Shown in pieces: positions 10,339 through 22,315 of a stretch of DNA of 64,000 bases. Positions within the stretch are counted from its first letter, which is position 1. Every line of letters begins with the position of its first letter. The translations under genes were made by a program, and so were the position numbers. The stretch comes from Leptodontidium sp. MPI-SDFR-AT-0119 (lineage: Eukaryota; Ascomycota; Leotiomycetes; Helotiales; Leptodontidiaceae), in the NCBI GenBank assembly GCA_020726505.1, contig JAHLEZ010000016.1:496001-560000 (forward strand). Direction: 5' to 3'. Under the pieces are notes generated by a model. That model was not told the DNA's origin and ran no database searches. It saw only the letters and a program-made list of their open reading frames with translations.

Positions 10339-12300
10339 CTATCCCATCAACTGGCATCTCGCTTAACGACTTTTAGCGCCAAATCACCACTAAAATGAGG
10401 GGTATTTGAATATCTAGTACAATTATCTCTATTTAGGACTATAAAATCTAGTAAAACAAGTGCTCTCTTTACAAAGTGTAACCTAGTATTACTTATAACT
10501 AAATATTAAAGGCTTCCGGCAATTAGAACCCCTGAAATTTACTAGTATATTAACCGAAAGCTCCCCGAGGACACTCCTTCTAACCTTCTTAGAAAGACCC
10601 TCTTTTTTACACACAACACAGTCTCTTAGGCGCTATAGCCTCTCAATTATATAATCCCTTATTAGAATATCTAAAACAAGTATTACAGTACTTATAGAGA
10701 CCCTTTTACGCTTCTTACTATATTATAAGGTAATACGGAAACAATTAGTCACAATCTCAGTGCGGAACTTTGTCTAATTAGTCTATTTCTCCTTCTTAGG
10801 CATTAGAGAGTAGAAAGAGAGCTTATATGCGTTATATAAAGCTGTGTCCTTGACTTACGTGACAAGAGATTAGTAACTACCTATTCGACAGATCATCTCC
10901 AAAGAATCAGTAACTTTAAGTTAATTTCTACGGTCTACAGCTCCTATTTCTATGTTATAAAAGTGCTTGTACTTTAGAATCTCTAGCTAGGCTCTAACAT
11001 ATATACTAAAGGGAACACGTGCCGTCTTTACCGCCGAAGACGTCTCTAAAGGTCGCTTTTTAAGTCTCTCTACACGGCCTAACACATTAGACGCCGTAGA
11101 CATAAAAAGTACGATTGCGTTGTCTTTCTAGGCCATTATATTAATCTCGTTATCTTCGGTTACTTCTACGTATAGCGTTCCTTAAGGGATTTTGTCCTCC
11201 TTCTTATCCTTAGCCTTTATCTCCGTAAACCGCTTCAAGATGCCGGATTTAGTAGTACAAGTACCAGTAGCTCCCTATCCACGCTTTCTTCTGTATTATA
11301 ATAGCTTAATATTAGTGAAGAGATTGTCTAGGTACACGATATAGCCAGTGCTATAATCTAGGAGCCAGTTTATGAGATGTGCCACTACACTAGAGCTAGT
11401 GTTTTTACTCAAGGCTCGGGGCTAAGTAATCTTCTAAAGACTGAACTTTCCTTTAGATACGTCGTTTTTAGTGCCTTTTCTATAAAAAACCCAGTCCCAG
11501 AAGTAGCCTATTTGTACTAGGACTCACACCTTATACCCCTCTTCGATAAGCTTGCCTAAGATCTTTAATATATCTAGAGAGCGGCCCTAGAACCGACTCA
11601 TGGATTTATCAATAGCTAAATCTTTACCCGGGCTTTATAGTTACTAGGAAACTGTCTGAATATAGTCGTTAAGAGGCTCTAATCGCTCAAAGACAGCCTA
11701 AAATTCATAATCTAGATCACTAGTACAAAGTCGGAAAGCCTTATAAAGTAACTAAAATCGCTATAAGGCTATGATATTATAGACAAGATAACCTAGCCAG
11801 GCAATCGTAAGAGGCTTCTAATAAGCCTCAAAGTAGTCCTCTTTATGTATCCCCATATAGATCCGGATGCCCAAATAATAGTATGCCTCAGCCAAAACCA
11901 TAAGTTTCTAGTCCTAGGCTCTAGCTCTAAGTGTATCGGGAAACGGTACATGTTCTTGCCTCTAGTTTATATTGTCGCATATAATCTGTAACTGATTCTC
12001 TGGAAAAAACAGTTAAAATATACCCCAGGCGTCGATAGGGGTAACATGCGCGGGGAGGTTAATAGTGTAGCTAAAAGGAGGCAAATCTATAGGTTTAAAC
12101 CCAGTTCCCACTTTTGTCACGGCATCTAAGTCGGGTCGAACGGTCGCAGGATCGGTAGAATCAAGTACAACGTCGTCTATCGTAAATACACGTAGTTTTA
12201 GTAGAGTTATGATCAAGGTAGATGGGTTTGTTTATATCCTTTATTTTGGTGGGGGACCCGCCAAGACGCTAAAACGCGGGTATGCCAGTTGATGGGATAG
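10339..12300 (-). mobile_element. piggyBac-like DNA transposon, RIP-inactivated
   Basis: The ends are inverted repeats: CTATCCCATCAACTGGCAT at 10339-10357 and its reverse complement at 12282-12300, with weaker similarity inward. The left flank is TA and the right flank is TG, so no clean target duplication is seen, and a piggyBac TTAA is absent. The interior encodes a minus-strand transposase remnant. RIP is shown by many TAG/TAA at expected Trp/Gln. Confidence 0.75.
10440..12216 (-). pseudogene. piggyBac-type transposase (DDE_Tnp_1_7) remnant
   Basis: Reading leftward from 12216, recognisable blocks appear in order: FFPENQLQIICDNIN, FERLEPLNDYIQTVS, SPGKDLAIDKSMSRF then GR (first catalytic Asp block), GYKVWVLVQIGYFWDW, YLDNLFTNIKLL (second Asp), GATGTCTTKSGIL, and GAVDRRN (third Asp). 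This order is diagnostic of the piggyBac DDE family. Stops replace expected Trp or Gln, for example at F*GR in the first block. The first about 65 codons (12013-12216) remain open. It is dead as a gene. Confidence 0.8.
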
Positions 12301-12597
12301 TGGGGTAGGTATTTTTAGTGGGGTTTCTTCGCTTGCGCAACCAGTGAAAATGGACGGATTTCAACGCCCGTCGCCTTCGTAGTAGATGCCCTCTCTCAAC
12401 CTCGTGATCACTCCTCCACCCTACAGGATGTGGCGTCAAATGTCTTAGGCACCGATGCCTTGATCTATTAATAGCTAGCTGAACACTTTAGATCACACCA
12501 CGACTCCTCATCTACAAATTCCGATCCCGTGGACCATCTCGCTTTCATTCAATGTTGCAGCTCTTCAAGGAGCTTCATTTGGGAGTTTAAACACATT
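12301..12597. promoter_or_regulatory. Upstream region of the HET gene
   Basis: About 300 bases of normal-GC DNA separate the dead piggyBac-like element from the HET start codon. No TATA box stands out. The coding frame is open upstream to a GTG at 12529 but has no ATG before 12598. Confidence 0.35.
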
Positions 12598-15500
12598 ATG
12601 TCTCAAACATGGCTTATCTCGCGTCTCCAAAGGATGCGCTCGCCTCAGGGGCGTGCTTTGGTGTTCTTCCTCACCACTCCGTACTTCAACCACTTCCTCG
12701 AACAGTGCGTCACCTCGTATCCGTCTGCTCTAGACGAAAATGCCCTTTTCTTCGCGAAAGTTATATTGCTGTTTGTGGCTGGAGTCTATGAGTATTTCAT
12801 ATATGCCGGGATCATCGGTTCAATTGCCTTCTCTGTCCAAACCATCAGATACTATTATACTCTTTTTGTTCGACAAGAGCTCCTCATCGATTATCAGACA
12901 GCAGCATATGAAAATGCGATGCTTGTACTTTTCATGTTCTTTAGCTTCGCAGTCAGAGCTAAGTCCTTCGCAAACACCGTTCGACGTCGAACGCCACGAA
13001 TCGATGATGGAGAAGCTCCGAACATTTGGACTATGCTGTCGCTACTTCTCTGGTACAATCCCGCTGTCTTCTGTTATGCTGTTCTCGGTTTCATTGCATA
13101 TCACTTCCGTGAACGCACCGTCTCGCCATCCGATCTGGTATCGCTGTTCTGGGAAGTCTTGTCACCTGCGAGCCAGATCTTCAGCTACTTTCAAAATTTC
13201 GTCTACCCGGCGATTACCTTCTTCTCTTTCCGAAATCTGTGGCACTCAGTCTACCGTGGTGTTAAACTCCAGCTCCGAATAACGACGACCCAAAATCTAG
13301 TTCGAGAAATACCGAGGACTTCGATCGGAATCACCATTATTGCTCAGAGTTTCACGTACTGGATGTCCCAGAACGTCAACACAAATACAAATCAACAGCA
13401 GATGGAAGCAGCTAATATGTGGAGAGAAGCATTCCAGTTCAATGTACAGATGTTGCGTTTAGCATCACATATGATCAACAATTTCTTCTCAATAATGTGG
13501 ACCATTGGCCGGGAACTCTACATCCATGCAATCCAGCTTCATCAGAAAGCTTTCATCCAAGAAGCCATTCAGGAGGAAGACGTTAAAAGTGCCACTCTAC
13601 CTTACGGTTCAGCTCCAACCGATGTTTCTCCAACACGACTGATCAAACTCCTTCGCATTCGTCCTGGATTCCATAATGATCCAGTACAGTGCGACCGTTT
13701 CTATCACAACGTGGACAATCCGTCGTGCCATCCATATACAGCTATTTCCTACACCTGGAAAGACCATACTCTCAAGCACTCTCTGACAATCTACGACGGA
13801 GCAAAAGCTACCATCAAAGTTACTTCCTCCGCATTCGAAGTCTTGAAGAATCTTCGCTCGCATCTAAGGCCAGTTACGATATGGATAGACGCAATTTGTA
13901 TCGATCAAAGCAGTGATGAGGATAAGGCGCAGCAACTTCCATTGATGCCAGAAATCTACCAAGGGGCTAGTCAAACCATTATCTGGCTCGGTCACTCATC
14001 GAAAGCCGCATTGGCGATAGCTGCAGTTAATCGCATCTTTATTCTCAATCGGCTTGAGCGGCTCTTGGGGCCTAATATTGGCTACCAATTATCTCCTTCT
14101 GCCGCCGAAGCACTCCAAGAAATGTTTCAATGTCAATGGTATGGACGGGCATGGATCGTGCAAGAGGTCGTTCGATCAAAACATTCTATCATCATTCGAT
14201 ATGGAGAGGAATCACTATTGTGGGAAAAGTTCACTTGGTTCTGCCAGGCAATATTGCGAGATGAAGCTTGGCTCAAGATGATATCGGATCGAGCTAGTCA
14301 AGGAGGACTGAGCCTGACAGCATTGCGAAACGTACAAGTTATCAAAAGGTTTTCTCTGTTAATTTCTCAGGAACCAAAGCAGCCGATTTCTATTCTCTTT
14401 TATCTGGCGCAAATGTTTCGATCATCGACACGATTCGATGCTAGCGAGACGAAGGACCGGATACACGCTCTCCTTGGATTATCGGGCTCAACTGGGGACA
14501 CGGCATTCAAACCAGACTATAAGGCAACAGTACGACAGCTATATATTCAAGTAGTAGAATATTTAGGCAAGAATAACACCGTCGCCGGACGTCCACTGGA
14601 TTTTTTAATATATGCTGGGATAGGGTATGGACCACTCAATCCCGATCTCGGCAAGAAGAAGTCTGAGAACGATGAAATTCCAGAACCTCCCCTCCCTTCT
14701 TGGGTGCCAAATTGGTCTCTAGAAACTAAGACCATTCCCCTCATTGGGACAGACGGAACCGAGGAACTTCTACAGTCAAATTGCATGGACAAAGTACTCC
14801 AAGACGCTGCGAAGCTCGCGTCATTTGGCCAAACCAAACCAGCATATACAGCACCCAGCGCGCCAACAAACGAAGAAGAGGCCTTTGAGCTTGCCGTGAA
14901 AGCCAAGAACCAAATGCAGGAGACATTTTACAAAGCGGCATCAGGACTTACTCCAGATTATTCTTTCCACGACGAAATTCTTACCTTGCGCGGGAACGAA
15001 GTCGATCGAATCCACTGGGTAGGGCAAGAATTTCCTGAATCCAGTACAGCGGAAGCTGAGATACTCTCCATTCTGGGTGAATGTGCACGCAAGGTCCAAG
15101 ATGTTTGCGCCCCGATTTACCCAGATACAACGACATTTCCTCGCGCCTTTGCTTTCTTAAATGCCCTTGGAAGTGGCTTCTCAAAGCCGGAACTTGATTT
15201 GACATTCATAACAGTTGCGCAGAGACATAAAAGCAGTCCAGAACCACTTGATATTAGTGTTAGTGAATATTTGTTCAACCTTTTGTGTAACGTACCAATA
15301 ATAGGGGGGGGTAGGAATCAGGAGATCCCGCTTGCTCTCAGGGACTACATTCCAACATGGAAGGCAAGCTGGGCAGGGCGTGTTTTTGGCATCACAAAGC
15401 GCGGCAGAATGGGCTTGTTTCTAGCTGGGACAACAAATGGTGATGTGGTTAGCGTTTTCCATGGAGTGCAAGCCCCATTTTCGTTGAAGACAGAGATGGA

Positions 15501-15627
15501 TACAGAGACTGGGGCAACGGAAACTGGATATTTCACCCTAGTTGGGCCTGCTTATGTTCATGGAATTATGGATGGGTCGGTATTTACTCAGGACTGTGAA
15601 GTCTCTAGGATGTTCGAGTTAAAATAA
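12598..15627 (+). CDS. HET-domain protein with N-terminal membrane region
   Basis: A single uninterrupted frame of 1,009 residues; the ATG at 12598 is chosen because the frame further upstream has only a GTG. Hydrophobic segments near residues 50-90, 104-120 and 145-166 suggest two to four membrane passes. The HET domain starts near residue 379 with YTAISYTWKD, followed by TIWIDAICIDQ (about 427-437) and WYGRAWIVQEVV (about 514-525). FDASETKDRIHALLGLSG and a C-terminal YVHGIMDGSVF block are also typical. HET proteins trigger cell death after fusion of incompatible hyphae (family knowledge); partner and specificity are unknown. The membrane N-terminus is an uncommon addition. It is intact although both neighbours are RIP-killed transposons. 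A G8 run near 15304 is a possible assembly-error site, but the frame stays coherent across it. Confidence 0.9.
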   Translation: MSQTWLISRLQRMRSPQGRALVFFLTTPYFNHFLEQCVTSYPSALDENALFFAKVILLFVAGVYEYFIYAGIIGSIAFSVQTIRYYYTLFVRQELLIDYQTAAYENAMLVLFMFFSFAVRAKSFANTVRRRTPRIDDGEAPNIWTMLSLLLWYNPAVFCYAVLGFIAYHFRERTVSPSDLVSLFWEVLSPASQIFSYFQNFVYPAITFFSFRNLWHSVYRGVKLQLRITTTQNLVREIPRTSIGITIIAQSFTYWMSQNVNTNTNQQQMEAANMWREAFQFNVQMLRLASHMINNFFSIMWTIGRELYIHAIQLHQKAFIQEAIQEEDVKSATLPYGSAPTDVSPTRLIKLLRIRPGFHNDPVQCDRFYHNVDNPSCHPYTAISYTWKDHTLKHSLTIYDGAKATIKVTSSAFEVLKNLRSHLRPVTIWIDAICIDQSSDEDKAQQLPLMPEIYQGASQTIIWLGHSSKAALAIAAVNRIFILNRLERLLGPNIGYQLSPSAAEALQEMFQCQWYGRAWIVQEVVRSKHSIIIRYGEESLLWEKFTWFCQAILRDEAWLKMISDRASQGGLSLTALRNVQVIKRFSLLISQEPKQPISILFYLAQMFRSSTRFDASETKDRIHALLGLSGSTGDTAFKPDYKATVRQLYIQVVEYLGKNNTVAGRPLDFLIYAGIGYGPLNPDLGKKKSENDEIPEPPLPSWVPNWSLETKTIPLIGTDGTEELLQSNCMDKVLQDAAKLASFGQTKPAYTAPSAPTNEEEAFELAVKAKNQMQETFYKAASGLTPDYSFHDEILTLRGNEVDRIHWVGQEFPESSTAEAEILSILGECARKVQDVCAPIYPDTTTFPRAFAFLNALGSGFSKPELDLTFITVAQRHKSSPEPLDISVSEYLFNLLCNVPIIGGGRNQEIPLALRDYIPTWKASWAGRVFGITKRGRMGLFLAGTTNGDVVSVFHGVQAPFSLKTEMDTETGATETGYFTLVGPAYVHGIMDGSVFTQDCEVSRMFELK

Positions 15628-17240
15628 AAGGGAACTATGCCAAAACCCTACTCTTTGTCCCTTTACTAGCCGTTCTCGAATTCGTCTTGAAATATAATCT
15701 TATCTTAATAATTATTTTTTAAGGCTCCGACTTTATTTAAACCCTTTATATTAAGAATATATATTTTATTCTTAAATTTTATTCCTCTTACTATAAGCCC
15801 TAATACTTAATAACTTAAATTATTATTATTTCTATTTATATTTTAATAGAGTTTAACTTAGGTGCATATTGACACGATGAACTTGATGACAAAAGATAAT
15901 TATAATTAAATGATAAACAAAGCAAGAGTGCTATCCCAGGATATTAAAGAACCAACCTTTCACCCTATTCTCGCTAGCTTCCTTAAAGCGGACTTCTGTT
16001 CCCCCAATATCCCACACTGATCACATTGCATTCAAATCCAGGCACAATTTTTCTTCATGGCTTTTTATCGATAAGTACCCAAGCCATACACCTCCTTGCT
16101 TTATCGGTCTTCGCTAGGTTCATGGAAATTATCGTTTGAACCCTTTGGTACTGAGTTACCGCCTGTTGAAGTTTCTCAACAACTAGTCTCACCTGCTCCA
16201 GGAGAGATAGACTTGGCCCCTGCTATCTCTGCTGGTGCGCAAGCTCTTGCTTCCATCAACCCCCACCCCCAAAAGTTTCCCCAATATTTTGCTCAATCAT
16301 CTTGAAAGCCTCGGAGTCGGAACAGTTTTGGATGCTTGTTGGCTTTCACTAATTAAGTTACCTCAAGTGCTACTGATGTCTGTCAAGGCTAAGATGCGTA
16401 AGGGTTGTTGATGAGACACTGAGATCGTCATGTCAAGGGATCGTATTCGAAATCTACCATTATTACTATCACACCAGCTCCGCAGCCAGGCAGGGATGAA
16501 CAAACCACATGGCGGTGGAATTACCAGGAGAGAGTTCTCCGGCCCGTCACGTGGAAATTCCTGGGAGCTTGATATTTGACAAAGCACTCCGCAATGGAGG
16601 AGCCACCACCGGTAAACTTCTCAAAGAAGCCCATGCTTAAAAGGGATTTCTTAGTTAGACGAAGTATATCACATATTTTCCACTTACAATGTGCATGCCT
16701 TTCGTAATTAATTAATTGAGAAAATGGCCATGAGAGCTTGAGGAAATAAGTTTAATTCAAGTAATAATCATACAAATCAAATTAAAGATTGCTAATCATA
16801 TTAAGCTTCCTCACCTATGCGGATTTTCCTAAAGTCGTGGTTAATTACCGCCTTAAACCTTTTATGCTCTCTTAAAATGTGGCGAAGGTTAGTAATAACT
16901 CGTCTTACTTTCTTTAGGGTAGATTGGCTTACTTCTTGTTTGCTTTGCTGGTACGTAAGTTTATGTCTTAATCGGCTATTTTCCCTAATTCTTTAATTAA
17001 TTATCTCGGAAAAGCTAGGAGCCGGAACAATTTTAGACGCTTATAGGCTTTCGCTAGTCGCCTTAATTACTACTGATATCCCATTATTATAAGCAATTTT
17101 AGTGTTAATAAACGTGGGAGTTAGGGATTGATTAGACTTTGAGAGCGTAATACGTGGTCTTGACCTTTTGAACTTGTGCATTGTAATTTTTCTTTGCTTC
17201 ATGTATAGGCATTAGGGAATTAATTTCTTTTATAATTTAC
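15628..17240. other. AT-rich spacer with a diverged duplicated segment
   Basis: No intact gene. Minus-strand remnants at about 16300-16440 and about 16995-17170 share the order ISVSHQQPL / ESQQASKTVPTPRLS versus ISVVIKATSES / ASKIVPAPSFSE. The second copy is AT-shifted and continues in RENSRLRHKLTYQQSKQE. They look like two copies of one unidentified gene or element, one mutated by RIP. The gypsy element at 17241 is inserted in the second one. Confidence 0.45.
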
Positions 17241-17615
17241 TGTCACGATCTGAGGGATCACGAATATCTTGACCTTGAGGCTCGGCAGCCTGGCTGCACA
17301 GAGAAGCCAAGACAAGGACGAAATCATAAGGCTAAGGGTCACGTGAGGGATCTCGGGATCTTAGGAGCCCTTGGGATTTTTAGGGATCCAAGGATCTAAG
17401 AAATTAGGGGATTTAAGGGATTTAATCTTTTTATATAAATAAAATAGTTTCCTTAATAATAAAGCTTCGTGCTTAAATTTATATAGTAGTTTAATTATTA
17501 CTTATAACGTCTCAATTCTTATTAAGAACTAAACCTCTTATGACTTTACTTCTTAGTTAATATCAACTAACGAAGCTTATACACCGGGTATTAATAAGAA
17601 CCTAGCACTATTACA
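17241..17615 (+). repeat. 5' LTR of the gypsy element
   Basis: It begins TGTCACGATCTGAGGG and ends CACTATTACA. It pairs with 27178-27560 with many C/T and G/A differences, as expected after RIP. Confidence 0.92.
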
Positions 17616-17689
17616 CTTTAAGCACTTCACTTAAAGTATTATCACTTAACAAGATAGCCCCTAATACTTCTAGAAGATCCGCGAAGGGA

Positions 17690-20600
17690 AATGGTAATAA
17701 CGTGGGAACCAAGACCAAGGACGCCACCGTTACTAAGCCCGGGGCACTTAAGGTATAATTGCTTAACACTTATTATAAACAATGAAGCAAGCTTAAGTAG
17801 TTTATTCTCTAATATAACATATACCTCGTCTTTAACGGCGACAAGTTCGACATCGAGCCCCGAAGGGTCTTATAAATCGCCTTTTTCCTACGAGACACGG
17901 CCGCTTACTAAATTAAACTAGCGTTAAGCGACTACCTTATTAATAACGTCGTAGGGAATTGCTTTATTGAAAAGAGTAAAGTCATATTTAAAATCGTTGC
18001 CGGGTTTACTACTGTAATTAAGGGAGTTTTTAAGGACCCCGACAAAACCGAGTAAGCGAAGAAGCACTTGCTAGGATTACACTAACGGGGAACTATTTAC
18101 GAGTACACGGCAGAATTCAATTATTATACTTTACGATTAAAGTAAATAAACAAAGGGTTAAAAGCCTAATACTATAAGGGCCTCAAGGATCACATCAAGG
18201 ACGAACTATCCCAAATACCTAAGACAATTACTTTAGACGGGCTTATCAAGAACTCGATCGAAATCGATAACCGTATTTAGGAGCGATAATAAGAATACAA
18301 AGGGTACTTCGTACTTCGTACTTACCTAATTCCGAAGACTATAGTACCCCTAGTCACAAGGGAAGAGATCCTAAAACTACCCTTAAAACCCTAGTAATAA
18401 GCGGAACTACTATAACTTTATAAAAATAAATAAAGCAAAAAAAAGGAGAGCCACCTAAATAAAGAAGCAAAAGCAATAAGAGAAAGGGCTATATTACACT
18501 TATAGCAAAAGTAAACATCTCGCCTAAGATTGCTCTTAAAAGAAGCGAAAAAGAAAACCTAGTCAAAAAACTAAAAGGGAATTTGCGCTAGCTAAAAGGA
18601 AGTTAAAATATCGCGAAGCCGCGGTACTAGAGCACGAAGACACTAAGGAAGAATAAGTTAATAAGGTTTTCCTTAATATTATAAACGACCTACGAATGCA
18701 AGAAGTAAAAGTATTAGACTTATAATAAGATAGCCAGGCGGAAACTAAGGAAGCTCGACTCGAAAGCCCGACTAAAAGCATCAGAAGCGAGTTAAGTAGT
18801 ACTAATAACGAGCTGCCTGCCTACCTCGAGATCTAGACTATCCGAAGCCACTATAACGAGCAACGAATCTAGACGTGCATCGGACTAAAACTAGACTTCG
18901 TAGAAAAACACTATATACACGACTCTCTAAAACGAGGATTATCCTGCGTTATAGTTTATTAAGACGCTATTACCTTAGTATTCTAAGAAAATACGAGGAA
19001 TATATGTGAACGGCCAAGACACTATATAGCAAACCTCGAACCTCCTCTAGAACCCGAGTAATATAGCTAACTAAATAATTACTTTTAAGTTAAGGAAATA
19101 TAAGCCTTAATTAGGGAAGTAAAAGAAAAAAGGTACTAACAAAGAAGACTAAGACTTTTTAAAGAAACCGGCCCAAACTAGATACACGAAGATATTATCT
19201 AAAGAAAAGCCTAGTTTAAACGAGACACATCCTATACCTTAGTCAGCTATAATTTAGTCTACGGTATACGGAAATAATTAAACGAGACTATAAGGGAGAT
19301 TATTAAAAAGCAGCGATGCCTTCCTAAATAGCTACTACTATGTCCCGAGGTAAGAACCTTTAAACTGGCCGCTATAGGTAAAATAAATCAATTAATGATA
19401 CTAGTTAACGTAGCAGGAATCGAAACCGAGGCATTAGTGGACTCAGGAGTAATAGGTCGCTTTATAAACCTCAGTTTTGTTAAGAAACACGACATCCCTA
19501 TATAGCGACATTACCGCCCTTACTAACTGAATTTATTAAACGGCAAGAACGCGGGCAAAGATGGTTAGGTTTAAGAAAAAACCCAGGGGATAATAATAAT
19601 TATATAAGGCCACGAAGAAACAATTTACTTCGACCTTATTAATATTAAAAGACACGATATTGTATTAGGAACTTAATAACTAAGTAGTTGTAACCCTAAT
19701 ATAAATTAAATTGCTAAAAAGGTCAGGTTTAGCAATTGTTAATAGCGACACGATTAACTAGCTAGCACAAGAAAGGCTAGCGCCGCCTCCTTAATAATAA
19801 CACTAATAAACTCCAGTTAAATAAGTCGAATTCCTAGTTAAAAGAAATCCACTAATTATCCTAAACAAACGGATAATATACGAGAACAACTACTCGTACT
19901 ATATAAAAAGTTCGCTAAAATATTCGAGGATCCGTAGGATATAAAGGCTTTACCCGAGCACTAACCTTGGGATCACGAAATTAATTTTAAAGAAGGGTTT
20001 ATATTTATTATAAAAAAACTTCGCTACCACAACTACGCTCTACAAGAACGCTTAAGAAGTACTAAGAGTTAGGAGTAAAGAAAGGCTGGATTTAAAAATC
20101 TAAATCGCCGTACACTATTAATATACTAATAGCCAAAAAGCTAAGGAACCCAAAGGGGAGACCTTATAGTAACTACTACATAATCAATAACGGAATTATA
20201 CGAGATATTTACCCTTTACTTAACACATAATACCTGCGAGACAAGTTAGCCAAAGTAAAAGTATATACTAAACTAGATTAGCGCAACGCATTTAATTTAA
20301 TCCGAATTAAAAAAGGACACGAATAGAAAACTGCCTTCGTACTACCTTCGGGCTTATGGGAATATATAATAATGCCGTTTAGACTCATGAACGCACCCGC
20401 CACATGCTAAAGGCAGAATAACGAGATCCTCCGAGACTTCATTAGCGAATACGCTATATACTACTTAAACGACATATTAATATACTCCAAAAACGCTAAG
20501 GAACACTAAGGACATGTCGCCGCAATCATAGAAGCCTTGCTTAGGGCGGACTTCAAATTAAAGCTATTAAAGTGTAAGTTTGGAGTCAAGTAAGTCACCT

Positions 20601-20980
20601 TCTTAAGCTACGTCATACGCCCGGAACAAATAAGTATTAACTTAAAGAAAATTAAAGCCGTAAAGGAATAAAAATCGCAAAAAAATATTAAGGACATATA
20701 ATCTTAACTAAGATTCGCCAACTTTTACTAATAGTTTATTTAAGGCTATTCTAAGATCGTGAAGCCGCTTACTAACTTAACTAGGAAAGGTATTCCTTTT
20801 ACCTAGGACGAACATTGTAAGGAGGCATTCTAACGACTTAAGTCGGAATTCACAAAGGAGCTAATACTCCACAGCTTCGACGAGGAGAAGAAGAGCATTG
20901 TCGAAACCGACGCCCCAGACACCTGCATCGGCGCAGTACACCTACAAAGGAACGACTAAGGACGGCTACATCTAGTAGCC
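17690..20980 (+). pseudogene. Gypsy gag-pol remnant (gag, protease, RT, start of RNase H)
   Basis: A degraded zinc knuckle near 18488-18535 reads YYTYSKSKHLA then DC, so two of the cysteines are now Tyr. The protease block ETEALVDSGVIGRFI (about 19415-19460) keeps its DSG. Reverse transcriptase shows KLD, NAFNLIRIKKGHE, MPFRLMNAPAT and YLNDILIYS (about 20458-20487), where the first catalytic Asp of the YxDD-type motif is Asn, a G-to-A change. RNase H shows VETDAPDTCIGAVHL (about 20897-20945). Stop codons are nearly all TAG/TAA. Confidence 0.88.
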
Positions 20981-21119
20981 TACTACTCAAAAAAGATATC
21001 CCCAGCCGAGCAAAATTACAATATTTATAAGAAGAAACTTATAATAATAATCAAAGTACTCAAACACTAGAAATTCTACTTACAAGAAGCCAAGTTCCCT
21101 GTTATTATTATAAGAATAC

Positions 21120-21450
21120 TAGCCACATACAAGAGCCTAATAACCATGCGAGCTCTTGATACAAAGCTAATAACCGATGCGAGCTTTTGATACAAAGCTA
21201 ATAACTTGATACAAAGATAATAACTCGATACAAAGCTAATAACTTGATACAAAGCTAATAACTTGATACAAAGCTAATAACTTGATACAAAGCTAATAGC
21301 CGATGCGAGCTTCTGATACAAAGCTAATAACTTGATACAAAGCTAATAAACGACGCGAGCTCTTGATACAAAGCCAATAACTTGATACAAAGCTAATAAC
21401 CGATGCGAGCTCTTGATACAAAGTTAATAAAGCTAGTAACCGATGCGAAA
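21120..21450 (+). repeat. Tandem repeats with about 19-bp core inside gypsy RNase H
   Basis: More than ten copies of a CTTGATACAAAGCTAATAA-like unit, some with an extra CGATGCGAG block, interrupt the RNase H remnant. The gypsy sequence resumes after about 21540 with FTTTKVLNNRRLAK and GKDNARADVLSKL. The array is short-period and imperfect and likely arose after insertion of the element. Confidence 0.85.
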
Positions 21451-22015
21451 GCCTGGTACTCAAAGTAGTTATATAGACCTAGAAATGCCCCCTCAATAGA
21501 ATCATCATTCACACCATCATTCTCTATTTGACAATTATCTACACTAATTATATAAATCTCCGAACCTTTACAACCACTAAGGTCCTTAATAATCGAAGGC
21601 TAGCTAAATAATCAGAAGAACTCGCGTCTTTTGAACTAATCATTAGATATATTTAAGGAAAAGACAACGCAAGGGCAGACGTACTAAGCAAGTTACTAGG
21701 TTATAAGAACGATAAGGTCTATAATAAGACCGCGCTACTTAAATAATTAGATAACGGGGACATAATACCCAACGTCCGAGAAGCCGCAGCTATTAAGATG
21801 GACATCAGTGGCCCTTAGTCAGACACGCTAAAGACCACCCAGCAAAAGGACAGACTATCGCTAGATTAGACTAAGAAGCTTATTAAAAGGAATATCATTA
21901 AGAATAGAATTATGCGAGTTAATGAAAAGGTTTAGCTTCCACTAAGCCTAGTAAAAACATACGTTAAGGAGCAGCATGGACTACTCGCACATAAATATCA
22001 AGGAATACGAAGAAT

Positions 22016-22310
22016 TGTGAGAATAGGTGGGCCAATCAGAAGAGAGGAAGCGCAGTAGGTAAAGACACGTGATTAGAGACAAAGTAAATTGCTTGATTGC
22101 TTGAGAGAAGAGCCATAAGAGCTCTTCGGTAGTTATATACATAATAATAGCTTCTCTAGAAGCTTCGACGACTACGTAATCGATTACGTGGCTCTTACGG
22201 ACTACGTAATCGAATACGAGAGTAATTTCCGGGCCGCGTAAGCAGTGGAGATTACTTCGGCTATTCTCTAGCGTAGAATCGGCACGAGTTACCGAAGTCA
22301 AAATCTAACA
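22016..22310 (-). repeat. Solo LTR, family 1, in gypsy integrase
   Basis: Reverse-oriented copy of the 63697-63987 LTR, 295 bp, bounded by TG..CA and flanked by the perfect duplication AGAAT (22011-22015 and 22311-22315). It interrupts the integrase zinc-finger region between GLLAHKYQGIRR and the following LLGRRTP block. It shows little RIP damage compared with its host, so it came later. Confidence 0.92.
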
Positions 22311-22315
22311 AGAAT

